Made by a program: the position numbers and the translations under genes. Below, piece after piece: positions 24,801 to 31,149 of a DNA stretch of 64,000 bases (its first letter is position 1; the number at the start of each line of letters is the position of its first letter). The notes beneath the pieces are model-generated. The model saw nothing but the letters and a program-made list of their open reading frames with translations, was not told the DNA's origin and made no database searches. This stretch comes from Metallyticus violacea (lineage: Eukaryota; Arthropoda; Insecta; Mantodea; Metallyticidae), in NCBI GenBank assembly GCA_030762175.1, contig CM060831.1, positions 76,482,501 to 76,546,500 of the forward strand, read 5' to 3'.

Positions 24801-27797
24801 GGCATTCAAATGAGACATGTTCCGGTGTATCAATTACGTTACAGTCCGTACATATATTATTTGTTTGTAATTTAAATCTTTGCAAATATGAGCAATATGG
24901 ACTATGGCCTGTTACATAATGCACTAAACCCTTATTGGGATGAATGTGCTTAAATAGTAATCTTTCCTTTATGGATGGAAATATTTCATGCACTCTTCTA
25001 CCTTCTTTTATTTCATCCCATTCTCGTTGCCATATTTGTAATAAAGAATCTTTGATTTCTTTTTTATTCCTACACTTTTTACCAACAATGTCTATTATTT
25101 TTGAGTTATTTTGTTTTTTAAGCCAATAAGAGGCTGCTCTTAATCGAACTAGATAATCAATTGGCCATATACCCAATATTACTAGTAGACCCATTGTTGG
25201 AGAAGTGGGAAATGCCCCTGTACATCTCAATAAAATTTTTCTTTGGGAGCTTCTTAAAGTACGTATAAAATGAACCTCGCATGCCTTTTCCCCCCAAACT
25301 CCTCCTCCATAGTTTAATATGGCTGCAAAGATGCTATTGTGATAGATTTTTATTCCGTTAGCATGTATATTAAAATATCTTTGTCCAATATTGGCTAACT
25401 TGAACATAACTTTTTCTGCTCTAGTTCTTGTGTTTTCTACATGTTTCTTAAAATTTAGTTTTTCATCCAAATATATACCTAGATATTTATTTACTGCTTG
25501 TCTCTTAATATTTTTATTGTTAATTTTAATACTCGGATTTCTGTTTAAGTTTCCTTTTAAAAACATATATGATGATTTGTGAGGAGCAATTTCCAATTTT
25601 GCTTTTATGCACCAATTGTTTACATGATCAGTTATTATATTTGATCTCTTTTCAATTTCCTTCTATTATTATTAGTAAGTCATCTGCATATGCGATAATA
25701 TCTTTTATACTGTTTAATCCTTCTGTTTTTTCTATTAGAGATTCCAAAAATATGTCCCACAAGGCATTGAATTTTGAAAGTCGTTATACATTTCCCCTGT
25801 ATTATCCAAAATGGTTGTTGTGGGAAAATATTATAACAGAACATTTTTTTGTAGGTTGCCATGGCTGAGTTTCTTAAATCACATGTTTCTCATTGTCCAT
25901 AATCTCTCTACTAGTCTTTGCCAGTAGCATGCAGCAGCTTTTTAAGTATTCCTTATCTTTTAAGAGTATGATTCACACTGAAATTCTATTTATAAGCCTG
26001 TAACCTCAGTTTCTCAAGAGCAAACTCCTGAGAATGTTCAGAGGACTCAAAATCTGCCCATTGTTTTTTCTTAATGTCAGTTATTTGGTTTTTTATGATT
26101 TTGTGGTCATTCTGTTTATCAGATGAGAGCTTCTGAGAGCAGAATGTTTTCCTTCTACTATTGTGACATGAGTTTTTTTAAATAAAGTTTATATCTGTTT
26201 TTAGTACTATGCCATCACAGGCAGTGGACACTGATGATCAATGAGATGAAATGATAAACTGGAAAAGAAATTTTGGGAAAGAAACATTCCAGGCATAAGT
26301 TTTAGGATATCATCTGGCATTTGCCATTGATGACAGGAAAATCTAAAAGAACCCTTAGTCAGGAGAATGATCCTAACAGAATACAAACAGCAGACCTCCT
26401 ATTCATGAATTTTTGCTTTAGTTACCTCAACCTCTTGTATCAGTACAAAGATGAGGGTGTAACAAGGAAACGTTTTAATTTAACTTGGAATTTGAATTAT
26501 GTAAAGTCACAGATTACTGTATTTGAATAATTTAGAAGAATTAGCAAAATTTAATATTTATAAAATACAGTAAAACTTGATCCATTGTTTCCTGTGGAGT
26601 ATTCAAAAAGGAAACAATAAGTCGAGGGAAGGAGTCTAAAGCATGGGCATTTCAAGATCATGATATAGAGAGGAAACCCATGATTTAAAATAGTTAGGTC
26701 TTTCATCATGTGTCCTCACTGTTTCACAGAGTGTGCCATGACTTCCATAAAAATAAAACTTTAGCTTTCTTTTCAAGCTGCATGTGTATTGCAAAAGCTT
26801 GCAGTAAACAATGAAAATCAGATTCTTTTTCCTTGTTGTAAGTTCATTCATGGCTTTGTCTGGTATCTATCTTATGCATCTATGTTTCTATTTGCACTTC
26901 CCTTCCACCACAAACACTTGTCAATATGATACACCTTTTGTCTTTGCATGCTGTGTTCAGCAATGCCTTGCCGCTTTGCATATGAGAAAACAATGTTGCC
27001 CTTGTTACAGTATATTTTAAAAATATTATGCTGTACTTTTCACAGTTTATCAATGATTCATGATTAAAAAGGAATCAATCGAAGATACAAGTTTTATATA
27101 AAAAAAGTTTGAGTGATGCAGGAAAACAGTACTCTGAAGAACAATCAATGCAGGTTTTATTCCTATAAGCAAGTGTCGGACTACGTAAAATTGAATGGTA
27201 GATCTGGAAAAACGATCAGGTGGATTGAGGATTCACTGTGTATAACTTACAATGTCAGCAGGATGGGATATTGCCCTAGCACCAATTGAACAAGTGTTGG
27301 AAATGCTATGTTGCTCAATCATCTCAGTTTTTGCTCTCCCTAATGTACTGTTTTCCACAACTTGTTTATTTGCTTTATTTTGTTTTCCATGATGGATTTT
27401 CATGTTCTTCACAATAAGGCATGCTCTTTCTGATGCTGACAGTTTCAACGAAACCCCATAACCCTCTTTGTTTTGAAACTTCTTGGTCTTTTGAATTCAC
27501 CTTCTCTACTGATATTTAATTTCATCCCTTCATTAAAATTCACAACAAAACCATACTGTAATGATAAATTAACTGCTAAAAGGATTGAAAACTAGCAAAT
27601 TTTGTTCAGCTTTATCTGTTGTGCATGTGTATATCATTTTACTCTTGTTACCCTTGCTAAAATAATTAATATCATTTAACAGAGATGAAAGCTTATGGGA
27701 AGCAGATGATGAAATGGATGAAGAAATTGAAGCAGCATATGAGCAGTTCCTTATGGGAAAGAACCTGACACAAAATACAGATAAGAGTAATGGATGA
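3573..27797 (+). CDS. PAIP1: PAIP1, poly(A)-binding-protein-interacting protein 1 (last five coding exons; 5' end outside window)
   Basis: Spliced coding sequence: 3573-3682, 5892-6114, 10795-11001, 23033-23151 and 27683-27797 (stop TGA 27795-27797). All introns begin GT and end AG and the phases agree. The peptide matches vertebrate PAIP1 in order: an N-F-R-Y-N-G-A-R-L-C-S-F-L helix pair, then R-L-H-G-F-V-L-F-V-A-E-L-Y, a leucine-rich L-L-T-Y-P-L-A-E-N-I segment, V-L-E-L-R-Q-S-R-W-G, F-Y-G-P-D-G, and the acidic tail A-D-D-E-M-D-E-E-I-E-A-A-Y. The first part is the MIF4G-like repeat that in PAIP1 contacts eIF4A/eIF3. The acidic C-terminus corresponds to the PAM1 region that binds the poly(A)-binding protein. 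PAIP1 promotes cytoplasmic translation by bridging the poly(A) tail and cap complexes. The N-terminal PAM2 motif and start codon are upstream of the window. Introns reach 12 kb and are full of transposons. Confidence 0.9.
3683..5891. other. PAIP1 intron between first and second exons in window
   Basis: A 2.2 kb intron with GT-AG ends. Very AT-rich; no transposon boundary or structured repeat was recognised apart from short homopolymer runs. Confidence 0.6.
5892..6114 (+). CDS. PAIP1: PAIP1 coding exon (second in window)
   Basis: The acceptor is CATAACAG; the donor is CTAAAG followed by GTTAGT. The first base completes the arginine codon from the previous exon. It encodes 74 codons containing K-R-L-H-G-F-V-L-F-V-A-E-L-Y-M-Q-L-E and the leucine-rich helices of the MIF4G-like domain. 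Confidence 0.9.
6275..6385 (+). mobile_element. 111-bp retroinsertion with hammerhead-like core and PLE tail, flanked by 14-bp TSD
   Basis: A perfect 14-bp duplication, ATTAATAGTTATGT, flanks it at 6261-6274 and 6386-6399. The insert has a hammerhead-like core at 6283-6317, then an AAGTAAGTG segment, then the tail AAGAGTGTGTAGTTCAACT leading to CATACAATAATATCA. The same tail occurs at 11456, 15760, 43840 and elsewhere in PLE-related repeats. There is no coding capacity, so it must have been mobilised in trans, most simply by a PLE reverse transcriptase. Confidence 0.75.
6283..6317 (+). ncRNA. candidate minimal type I hammerhead ribozyme core
   Basis: Core CTGATGA at 6283-6289, then T, then a hairpin GGGAAT/GTTCTT (six pairs counting G-U), then GAAAC-TG-GTT. 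This fits C3U4G5A6N7G8A9, stem II, GAAA, a two-pair stem III and the cleavage triplet GUU. TAG just before the core can pair with CTA just after the cleavage site to make a short stem I. The unpaired T after GATGA departs from the textbook consensus. Activity is untested. Confidence 0.55.
6755..7705. mobile_element. possible non-autonomous hAT-like element remnant
   Basis: The left end carries AAAGTTACTTTATAAAGTAA and several AAGTAAC/GTTACTT blocks up to about 6875. Between 7600 and 7705 similar blocks recur in inverse orientation (GTAACTGTTACTTTTT, AAAAAGTAACTTACC). Ends rich in AAGTTACTTTTAAAAGTAA-type repeats are typical of some hAT transposons. No transposase was recognised between them. 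A tentative call. Confidence 0.35.
7808..8285. mobile_element. inverted pair of PLE terminal repeats (foldback)
   Basis: Arms at 7808-7903 and 8189-8285 are inverted copies, sharing AGTGGTGTAGGT, TTTGATG(A/T)CATTA and TTCAGGGGA. The arms match the style of PLE pseudo-LTRs (CTGAAGATGATGG leading to a TCATC-AAA motif on the minus strand). The 285-bp spacer shows no coding frame. Confidence 0.6.
8510..8590 (+). repeat. PLE 3' tail fragment
   Basis: GGCTGAAGATGGGCGGG leads into TTATGTAAGTG and AGAGTTAGTGTGAACA, closely like the PLE tails at 30465-30520 and, inverted, at 29655-29700. It lies just downstream of the 7808-8285 foldback. The GAAAC part of the hammerhead-like motif is lost. Confidence 0.55.
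8591..10794. other. PAIP1 intron sequence with one microsatellite
   Basis: The 3' part of the 4.7 kb intron. AT-rich; apart from the ATC tract and a short AT run near 9988, no gene or repeat boundary was recognised. Confidence 0.5.
9626..9681 (+). repeat. (ATC)n microsatellite
   Basis: About 18 uninterrupted ATC units within a PAIP1 intron. Confidence 0.97.
10795..11001 (+). CDS. PAIP1: PAIP1 coding exon (third in window)
   Basis: The acceptor is GATTGCAG; the donor is CCG followed by GTAATT. 69 codons in phase 0: L-T-G-S near the start as in vertebrate PAIP1, then V-L-E-L-R-Q-S-R-W-G at the end of the helical domain, then a Ser/Asn-rich linker. Confidence 0.9.
11113..11195 (-). mobile_element. 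SINE family 1 fragment (3' part)
   Basis: TTTATTTACAGATGCTCTTT and CATCTCAGATCATCAGCATC are the reverse complement of the 3' end of the family 1 SINE at 824-1109. The tRNA head is missing. Confidence 0.6.
11244..11536. mobile_element. inverted PLE tails around a (TTC)n tract, with 15-bp TSD
   Basis: TATCATAATCTTATT at 11229-11243 recurs at 11537-11551 with one mismatch. Inside, GTTGAACTACACACTCTTA at about 11255 and its inverse (AGTGTAGTTCAACTGAATC) at about 11458 are the PLE tail in two orientations, with a long TTC tract between. The right copy continues into GATTGGCTTCACTG and AAGTTCC, the longer tail unit also seen at 43730-44160. Confidence 0.6.
11278..11452 (+). repeat. (TTC)n microsatellite with a few TCC interruptions
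   Basis: About 170 bp of TTC units, interrupted by TTCCTC near 11365-11395 and ending in a T run. Open frames of poly-Ser, poly-Lys and poly-Glu across it are artefacts of the repeat. Confidence 0.97.
11734..12360 (-). pseudogene. PLE GIY-YIG endonuclease domain (element A)
   Basis: Minus-strand reading gives G-F-S-K-Q-M-I-D, then K-Q-I-T-T-L, K-F-T-Y-H-P, A-P-V-N-R-Y-S, then G-I-Y-R-I-N-C-R-E-C-D-K-V-Y-I-G-K-T and R-L-K-E-H. These are the GIY and YIG motifs with the paired cysteines typical of PLE endonucleases. They are followed by K-S-A-V-A-A-H-F-W and a tail with W-E-K-I-Y-I-K-K-Y and L-M-N-F-D-I-P. An in-frame stop near 12285 separates the linker from the 132-codon open part. The reverse transcriptase is missing, so this is a 5'-truncated copy. 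The domain nicks DNA for target-primed insertion in intact PLEs. Confidence 0.8.
12611..12644 (-). ncRNA. candidate hammerhead core (PLE B)
   Basis: On the minus strand: CTGAAGA, T, hairpin GGAGGC-AATC-GCCTTT, then GAAAC-AT-GTC. Six stem II pairs including two G-U, and the textbook cleavage triplet GUC. Pairing for stem I is weak. Confidence 0.5.
12677..13290 (-). pseudogene. PLE GIY-YIG endonuclease domain (element B), broken by a poly(A) tract
   Basis: Minus-strand pieces: K-Q-I-K-D-I-T-T-L, K-K-F-T-F-H-S, L-A-P-V-N-K-F-S, a frame change, then K-Y-I-G-K-T-K-R-N-I-S-I-R-F-K-E-H and S-A-V-A-N-H-F-W. At that point a run of 42 A (T at 12849-12890) interrupts the frame. The sequence then continues with K-L-L-K-A-L, W-E-N-I-F-I-N-K and L-V-N-F-D-L. 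The A tract sits where other copies encode a K-N-H-E-F stretch, so it probably grew by slippage from an A-rich codon run. Confidence 0.75.
13549..13748 (-). mobile_element. tRNA-derived SINE (family 1), minus orientation
   Basis: The minus strand begins GTCAGTCCTGGTGGTCTAG with box A-like TGGTCTAGTGGTAAC and box B-like GGTTCAATCCC. The body matches 824-1109 (CTTCAGAGGGGAAGTAGAGC region, CCTGAAAGAAGAGGCC). The 3' tail is truncated at the end of PLE A. Confidence 0.8.
13749..14849. other. PAIP1 intron, nothing recognised
   Basis: AT-rich intron sequence without a supported gene, repeat boundary or structured element. Confidence 0.4.
14850..15045 (-). mobile_element. tRNA-derived SINE (family 3), minus orientation
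   Basis: Read on the minus strand, it starts GACTGCCCCTGTTGTCTAAT with box A TTGTCTAATGGTAA and box B AGGTTCGAATCCTGG. The body then runs past CAGTTTTTCCTTAACCC to a T/A-rich tail. The body differs from SINE families 1 and 2, so it is either a third family or a mosaic. Confidence 0.65.
15364..16330 (-). pseudogene. non-LTR retrotransposon reverse transcriptase remnant (LINE copy N1)
   Basis: Minus-strand reading gives A-Q-I-E-M-K-L-L-W-H-K-L, K-G-F-Y-K-E-N, then G-L-K-Q-G-C-K-L-S-P-M-L-F-N-L-F. This is RT motif 4: the QG, LSP and LF positions are canonical for LINE enzymes. After a stop comes L-F-A-D-D-L-V-A-G, the catalytic F-A-D-D box, then W-S-L-K-V-N-R-E-K-T and C-T-Y-L-G-I-R-I-D. The C-terminal part reads A-N-E-V-A-Q-I-E-M-G-R and matches copy N2. 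Stops and a 48-bp insertion at 15749 break it. The clade was not assigned. Confidence 0.75.
15749..15796 (-). mobile_element. 48-bp micro-insertion of PLE 3' tail with 13-bp TSD
   Basis: TTTATATTCTTTA at 15736-15748 is repeated exactly at 15797-15809. Removing the insert and one repeat restores the LINE reading (E-Y-K-Y-N-L joined to the C-T-Y-L-G side). The insert on the minus strand is AAGAGTGTGTAGTTCAACTG followed by AATCATACAATGATATCAAT, the same tail that ends the 6275-6385 insertion. Confidence 0.75.
16400..17850 (-). pseudogene. non-LTR retrotransposon C-terminal region and 3' UTR (LINE copy N2)
   Basis: Minus strand from 17839: a 213-codon open frame with A-T-E-V-A-Q-I-E-M-G-R (as in N1), then helical sequence with W-E-R-E-K-Y-I-D-E-S-N, A-W-L-R-A-G-V-W-R-L-K-G, and a zinc-knuckle C-P-I-C-G-E-K-E-D-M-V-H. 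After a one-base shift near 17200 the F-E-C that completes the C-C-H-C knuckle follows, then K-W-F-K-L-D-R. 3' untranslated sequence with GC-richer patches runs to about 16400. A 5'-truncated LINE. A homologous C-terminal fragment lies at 33835-34195. Confidence 0.75.
18120..19060 (-). mobile_element. Penelope-like element with GIY-YIG remnant and inverted terminal sequences
   Basis: Arms at about 18268-18435 and 18885-19055 are inverted copies (AGGCTACTAACCCAA, CACAGACCTCCAAGGAAA). Between them, minus-strand frames give K-I-R-Q-V-L-W-L-M-K-N-D, then Y-E-I-P-C-Q-C-G-M-V-Y-V, the PLE GIY-YIG start with its cysteine pair. K-S-A-V-A-E-H-type decayed sequence follows. The minus-strand 3' side carries CCCTGAAGAAGTCCACAAAG and CCGAAAGCTTGGGTTTTAA, terminal-repeat motifs also found at 20440-20530 and 39395-39460. 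The YIG glycine is not kept. Confidence 0.65.
19080..20095 (-). pseudogene. LINE copy N3, C-terminal zinc-knuckle region and 3' UTR
   Basis: Minus strand from about 20090: W-Q-D-S-W-D-I-G, F-F-P-S-I-E-E-H, then G-L-V-H-Y-L-T-G-H-G-P-Y. After a frame change come R-F-G-L-Q-L-N-S-L and C-D-C-G-K-V-D-T-P-E-H-A-L-W-E-C, a C-x-C-x8-H-x4-C knuckle. The order matches copy N4 (G-L-V-H-Y-V-T-G-H, then C-x2-C-x8-H-x4-C), so N3 and N4 belong to one lineage, probably of the R1/TRAS/LOA type (inference). AT-rich 3' untranslated sequence extends to about 19080. Confidence 0.7.
20135..20280 (-). mobile_element. PLE 3'-end fragment
   Basis: Minus strand reads H-R-V-M-N-F-D-I-P-P-M-D-F and on to a terminal stretch, like the L-M-N-F-D-I-P tail of element A. 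The hammerhead-like motif follows at 20137-20170. Confidence 0.6.
20137..20170 (-). ncRNA. candidate hammerhead core (PLE fragment)
   Basis: Minus strand: CTGAGGA, T, hairpin GAGAGC-AAAT-GCTCTT, then GAAAC-AT-GTT. Compared with 12611-12644, stem II changes to a different but still paired sequence. CAG before the core can pair with TTG after the cleavage site. Confidence 0.5.
20330..20530 (+). repeat. PLE terminal repeat copy
   Basis: Plus-strand sequence GAGCCAATCACAAGTG through GTCTGCAACAGTACTCTG and GGCTTGGGTTTTAATG is the reverse complement, with differences, of 18120-18330. It is an inverted companion of the PLE sequence at 18120-19060 and lies next to the 20135-20280 fragment. Confidence 0.6.
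21178..21310. repeat. small inverted repeat, PLE-tail-like
   Basis: TTTTGAATAATTGAGTCAAA at about 21220 pairs with TTTGACTCAATTATTCAAAA at about 21286. The left flank, AAATATGGTGG with TTTGTAACAGTAATGTTTAA, recurs at 63165-63200 next to another PLE, so this is probably a PLE tail foldback. Confidence 0.5.
21750..22045. repeat. foldback repeat of about 300 bp
   Basis: Arms at about 21760-21855 and 21945-22035 are inverted copies sharing CCACTTGA(A/G)ACTCAATATTAG, GGTATGAT- and CAGTGCTTGAGGG-type blocks. The spacer is about 90 bp. No coding frame; it could be a MITE or a PLE terminal pair. Confidence 0.55.
22046..23032. other. PAIP1 intron, one short palindrome
   Basis: No gene seen. Contains the near-perfect palindrome at 22752-22792. 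Confidence 0.4.
22752..22792. repeat. 41-bp palindrome
   Basis: CCAGCTATTTTAGAATTA and its reverse complement are separated by only five bases. It could extrude as a cruciform or form a strong intronic RNA hairpin. No family was recognised. Confidence 0.85.
23033..23151 (+). CDS. PAIP1: PAIP1 coding exon (fourth in window)
   Basis: The acceptor is TGTAATAG; the donor is TATGG followed by GTAAGA. Encodes Q-Q-D-G-P-V-F-Y-G-P-D-G, then P-E-E-S-Q-F-L-Q-E and D-T-E-D-Y-D-E-Y. This corresponds to the F-Y-x-x-D-G segment and the start of the acidic tail of PAIP1. It ends two bases into a glycine codon. Confidence 0.9.
23920..25758 (-). mobile_element. 5'-truncated LINE (copy N4) with perfect 17-bp TSD
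   Basis: ACAAGGCATTGAATTTT at 23903-23919 recurs exactly at 25759-25775. Between them is minus-strand LINE sequence: the 5' truncation falls inside the reverse transcriptase, and the 3' UTR has a GC-richer patch near 24270-24360. A textbook target-primed insertion, in PAIP1 intron 4 of this window, antisense to the gene. Confidence 0.85.
24502..25758 (-). pseudogene. LINE reverse transcriptase C-terminal half with zinc knuckle
   Basis: Minus strand: F-L-E-S-L-I-E-K, then D-I-I-A-Y-A-D-D-L-L-I, the catalytic Y-A-D-D of reverse transcriptase. After a short frame disturbance, a 364-codon open frame begins with E-I-A-P-H-K-S and carries K-Y-L-G-I-Y-L-D, the thumb segment with I-L-N-Y-G-G-G-V-W-G, R-A-A-S-Y-W-L, then G-L-V-H-Y-V-T-G-H-S-P-Y. 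It ends with a C-T-D-C-N-V-I-D-T-P-E-H-V-S-F-E-C knuckle (C-x2-C-x8-H-x4-C). This layout is typical of R1/TRAS/Jockey-group LINEs (family knowledge). The long intact C-terminal frame suggests a fairly recent insertion; endonuclease and N-terminal RT are absent because of truncation. Confidence 0.85.
26215..26410 (-). mobile_element. tRNA-derived SINE (family 2), decayed, minus orientation
   Basis: The minus strand contains the family 2 body: AGGGTTCTTTTAGATTTTCC, GGCAAATGCCAGATGATA, CATTGATCATCAGTGTCC. The tRNA head is partly lost (AGGAGGTCTGCTGTTTGTA). Compare the intact copy at 52471-52764. Confidence 0.7.
26411..27682. other. PAIP1 intron, nothing recognised
   Basis: AT-rich intron sequence. 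Scattered open frames lack splice context and recognisable motifs. Confidence 0.4.
27683..27797 (+). CDS. PAIP1: PAIP1 last coding exon
   Basis: The acceptor is ATTTAACAG. After completing the split glycine it encodes D-E-S-L-W-E-A-D-D-E-M-D-E-E-I-E-A-A-Y-E and a short polar tail ending N-G-stop (TGA 27795-27797). This is the conserved acidic C-terminal region, including the D-E-M-D-x-E-I-E-x-A-Y motif. Confidence 0.92.
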
Positions 27798-28510
27798 TCT
27801 GTCTTAAGCTGAAGAGAGGTGAAAGCAAGTGAACTGAACATCTCCAGCATAAAAGCATCACAGTGAAAGAGTGGTAAACAATCTTATTTGTTAGCAAACA
27901 TGTCATTTGCAGTTGTTTGGTGTGAGACTGCTAGAACTATTATAAACATTTATTTTACAAAGACATTGTTTTTAAATATGTTGGTCAGCAGTAGTTTTTT
28001 AATACTAATGTGAAAGTGAAATATCAAGGGAAAAAAATTACATTGTCGTCATGATGCTGTTACAACATAGAAAAAAAAGATGGTATCATCTTAGTTTTTT
28101 TATTTTATAAGCTTGCTGCTGTATGTAAATTAATTTCTGTTCAGTAGCTTTTAATCAATGGCATATAGCAATGAAAATTGTTAATAGTGCTTTATTATTT
28201 CTCAACTATTCTTTTTGAATTTTTGTGAAATAGATTATAAAATGGAGGTGCAGTCACAAAAAAAAAAATAGTAAATAATGTATATATTGTGGTTAATATA
28301 TTTTAAATCACAGGAATTTTTAAAGCTTGAAAATGTTGAACAATTATTGTCTTTGTACATGGCAAACCATGGATCTAGAGATCCAGGCAAGTCTTGTATC
28401 ATGTAAAATAGACTTTAAATTAATTTTTTTATGTGGTGTGGTTTGGGGTGGCTATATATAACATAATGTTTTATTACTCACTATGCATAAAAGTTACTTT
28501 TTTTAGAAAA

Positions 28511-28516
28511 AATAAA
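28511..28516 (+). terminator. candidate polyadenylation signal (PAIP1, proximal)
   Basis: AATAAA, 714 bases after the PAIP1 stop codon. Confidence 0.4.
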
Positions 28517-28708
28517 ATTAAGCTAAATTTTGCTCAACAATACATGAAAACACTTAGAGGTCACTCAACTTTAATGTAAAACAATGTAAGGTAAATGCTG
28601 GCTACAGAAGTCTTTGACTTCATAGTTATAAGAGAACTCTATAAACATATAATTATTGAATACTTTATTATGATTATGGCTGTTGTAACTAAGCTACTAG
28701 CTATGTAT

Positions 28709-28714
28709 AATAAA
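28709..28714 (+). terminator. candidate polyadenylation signal (PAIP1, distal)
   Basis: AATAAA followed within 20 bases by a TTTATTTTT-type downstream element. Confidence 0.45.
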
Positions 28715-28916
28715 ATGGACCCGCTTTATTTTTCCATAAAGAATCAAGTAAGTTTGGTTATGTAAGTATTTTGCAGCCTTTTAGTGATGCAATTGAATTA
28801 TTTTGTGGACAGAATATTTGAAATACTTCTTAGTTTAGTACCATCTGTTGCCTTTATATAGGAACATAGTATTAATGGGTGAATCTCCTTTTTTTGTGTC
28901 TTATATTAAGATACTA

Positions 28917-29365
28917 GGCTTCCAGATGCTGCAAATCCTGTTGGTGTAAACACAAGTTTTGCTGCTACATTTTGTAGAGACTTAGTTATGCTTTGTTTAT
29001 GCTTGAGGACTGCTGCCGTCAAATCTTGATGCTGTGTTCCTTATATACACATAGATTGTGGATTGTACCTTCTCCTTCTTTCTGATTGGCTGTTGTTCAG
29101 CCAATGGAGTATTTCTGCAACAATGGCTTCCAGATGTTGCTGAAACATTTGTTCATATGTTCACCAGTTAAACAAGTCAGCCCTGGCAGAGCACTCCATT
29201 ACCACCAGACTGCACATTATTTTTGACAATATGGTCTTGCTAGCAAGAGTGGAACAGCAATAATGAAGAGGCATCAGAGCAAGTAGTCCTCCTCAAGAGA
29301 CTTCAGGTTAGCAGCAGAGCTTGTGTTTACATCCCCAGGATGAGCAGCATCCAGAAGACCATGGA
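28917..29365. mobile_element. inverted pair of PLE-like terminal repeats
   Basis: CTTCCAGATGCTGC and GGTGTAAACACAAG at 28919-28965 are matched in inverse by GCTTGTGTTTACATCCCC and GCAGCATCCAGAAG at 29318-29360. The spacer has no coding frame. Its arrangement matches the other PLE foldbacks in the window. Confidence 0.5.
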
Positions 29366-29716
29366 CACTGGCCATGGAAACCTATGTCTTCACAATTGTT
29401 TTGTTGTAAATCTGTACAAGAGCCAAACCTCTCTTGGCATGGTTATTTATGTCCCAAGCCTTTAACAATCTCTCTGCCATGCATATTATACTCATATTGA
29501 TCTCTTGTTCCGGTGGAAAATCATAAAATTAGTCTTAAAACATTAGTAAAATATACAGATTATAACAAAGTTACTCAGGCAAAGTATATTGAACTAGTAA
29601 AATAATACTTTACAATGTTTGTACTTATAAAGCTGTAGACAATGGAGTGGTAATATATCTTAATTAGAATTTAATAAGAATGTTCTCACCAACCCCACTT
29701 ATTTGAACAGCATTAG

Positions 29717-29750
29717 GATATGTTTCAGGGGCAATCGCTGCCACCATCAG
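29717..29750 (-). ncRNA. decayed hammerhead-like motif
   Basis: Minus strand CTGATGG, T, GGCAGCGATTGCC-type hairpin, then GAAAC-AT-ATC. The invariant A9 and the cleavage triplet are altered, so it is probably dead. Confidence 0.35.
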
Positions 29751-30116
29751 CTTTTGACCAACTACTTGTACTTAATGTGGTGGCTGGATCCCAAGGTGCT
29801 TCTGTGGTTCTGGCAGTCTCTGATGGTTTGAATAAGAACTCGAGTTCATCAATGGGTGGCACATCAAGATTCATTAAATTTGTCCTATTTTTCAGGATGA
29901 AAGTGGTTTCGCAAATAGATAGCTCTATTGGGCTATGAAATTCTTTCAACAACTCTGGTTTAATTTCATGATTTTGGGTCCAAAAGTGAGCTGTCACTGC
30001 TAATGTATCAATTTGTTTAAAATGAATATTCCTAAAGTGTTCCTTTCTCAGAATTTCTAAATTTCTCTTCGTTTTTCCAATGTATTTTTAATTACAATCT
30101 GCACATTGTGATTTTT

Positions 30117-30290
30117 TTTTTTGTAAAGGAAGCATTCCAGGCCCAAGTTTAGGGTACCCTTTGGCCTTTGCCGTTTATTATTGAGGAAAACCTAGAAAAA
30201 ACCTCAGTCAGGGAGGATGATCCTGGTGGGAATCGAACCCCAGAGCTCAAGAGTCTAGGCCTTAATGACCTTGGCCACCCATGGCAGTAA
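30117..30290 (-). mobile_element. tRNA-derived SINE (family 2), minus orientation
   Basis: Minus strand starts CTGCCATGGGTGGCCAAG, a Ser/Leu-type tRNA box A, with box B GGTTCGATTCCCACC. The body carries CTGAGGTTTTTTCTAGG and CCTAAACTTGGGCCTGG. The 3' end is shortened. Confidence 0.75.
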
Positions 30291-30584
30291 TCATCCTGAA
30301 AAATAGGAAAAATTTAATGAATTTTTCATGTACCATCCACTGAACTCAGCAAGTTCCTATTCGAACCATTATAGATTGCCAGAAGCACCTTAGGATCCAG
30401 TCACCACATCAAGCAAAGTCGACAGAAAGCGATTGCCCCCAGAATATGCCCTAATGTTATATAAGTAAGTGGAGTTAGTGTAAACATATTTAATAAATTC
30501 TAATAGGATATATTTACAATATATATAATCAACTACTTGTTGTCTAAACACTCTTATGCTTCACACTATTTTTGAAAACAACGG

Positions 30585-30619
30585 GACCGGTTTCGGAGTG
30601 ACATCCACTCCATTCTCGA
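30585..30619 (-). ncRNA. candidate hammerhead motif in an isolated PLE tail
   Basis: Minus strand TCGAGAA, T, hairpin GGAGTG-GATGT-CACTCC (six Watson-Crick pairs), then GAAAC-CG-GTC. Stem II, GAAAC and GUC fit a hammerhead; the first core box is altered. Stem II differs from 55255-55289 by a compensated change (A-U to U-A). It is followed on the same strand by the tail GTGTGAAGCATAAGAGTG. Confidence 0.45.
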
Positions 30620-31149
30620 CCAACTCGACGAAAAAAAAAAATTATATTTACAATGTTTGTTTAGTTCCTTTAATCCACATGCATTGTTTAGAGCAAAGAT
30701 AGGCTGTTCATTTTCTTTTGACAAATGAGAATCAAAAATAAATTCCAATACCTCTTCATTTAGTTCTTAGCAAGATAGTGAAATTTCTGCTGCAACAAAA
30801 GGATAATGCTATCAATGAACAGTAGGGCCCCCCAAGTTACACTAAGCAGTGAAGGCCTGTAGGGAAATGTCAAACACAAGAGAGAAGACAACTTGACATT
30901 TCCAGCTTTATTGAGTAAAGAAAGCCTTACTTTCTCTGTTATAATTTTGATCATCAATGAGATTCATGAAATTTTGTACTTGGGATTGTAGATATTCTTT
31001 CTTCTTTAGGGTTGGTTTTTGTGTGCGTGTGTGTGTGTTGGACGAATAAGTAGATTCCATTATTGATTTGGGTTATTTACAAATGCGCTTTATCCTCTTT
31101 TTTTTTTTCCTTTTTTCTTTCTTTTTGGGGGGGGGGGTGAATGAATAAG

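Larger units (their letters stand above)
27798..28735 (+). other. PAIP1: probable PAIP1 3' UTR
   Basis: About 0.9 kb after the stop without repeats, with AATAAA signals at 28511-28516 and 28709-28714. The later one is followed by a T-rich stretch. The exact end is inferred. Confidence 0.5.
29660..30520 (-). mobile_element. Penelope-like element, head-to-head foldback with a SINE in the centre
   Basis: The minus-strand part (30115 to 29660) reads V-T-A-H-F-W-T-Q-N-H-E, E-L-L-K-E-F, L-S-I-C-E-T and L-M-N-L-D-V-P-P, the C-terminal half of a PLE endonuclease region. The plus-strand part at 30293-30520 repeats, in inverse, 29660-29905 (CATCCTGAAAAATAGGA, GATCCAG(C/T)CACCACAT). A family 2 SINE at 30117-30290 lies between. 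The 3' ends point outward, as in element A. Confidence 0.7.
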
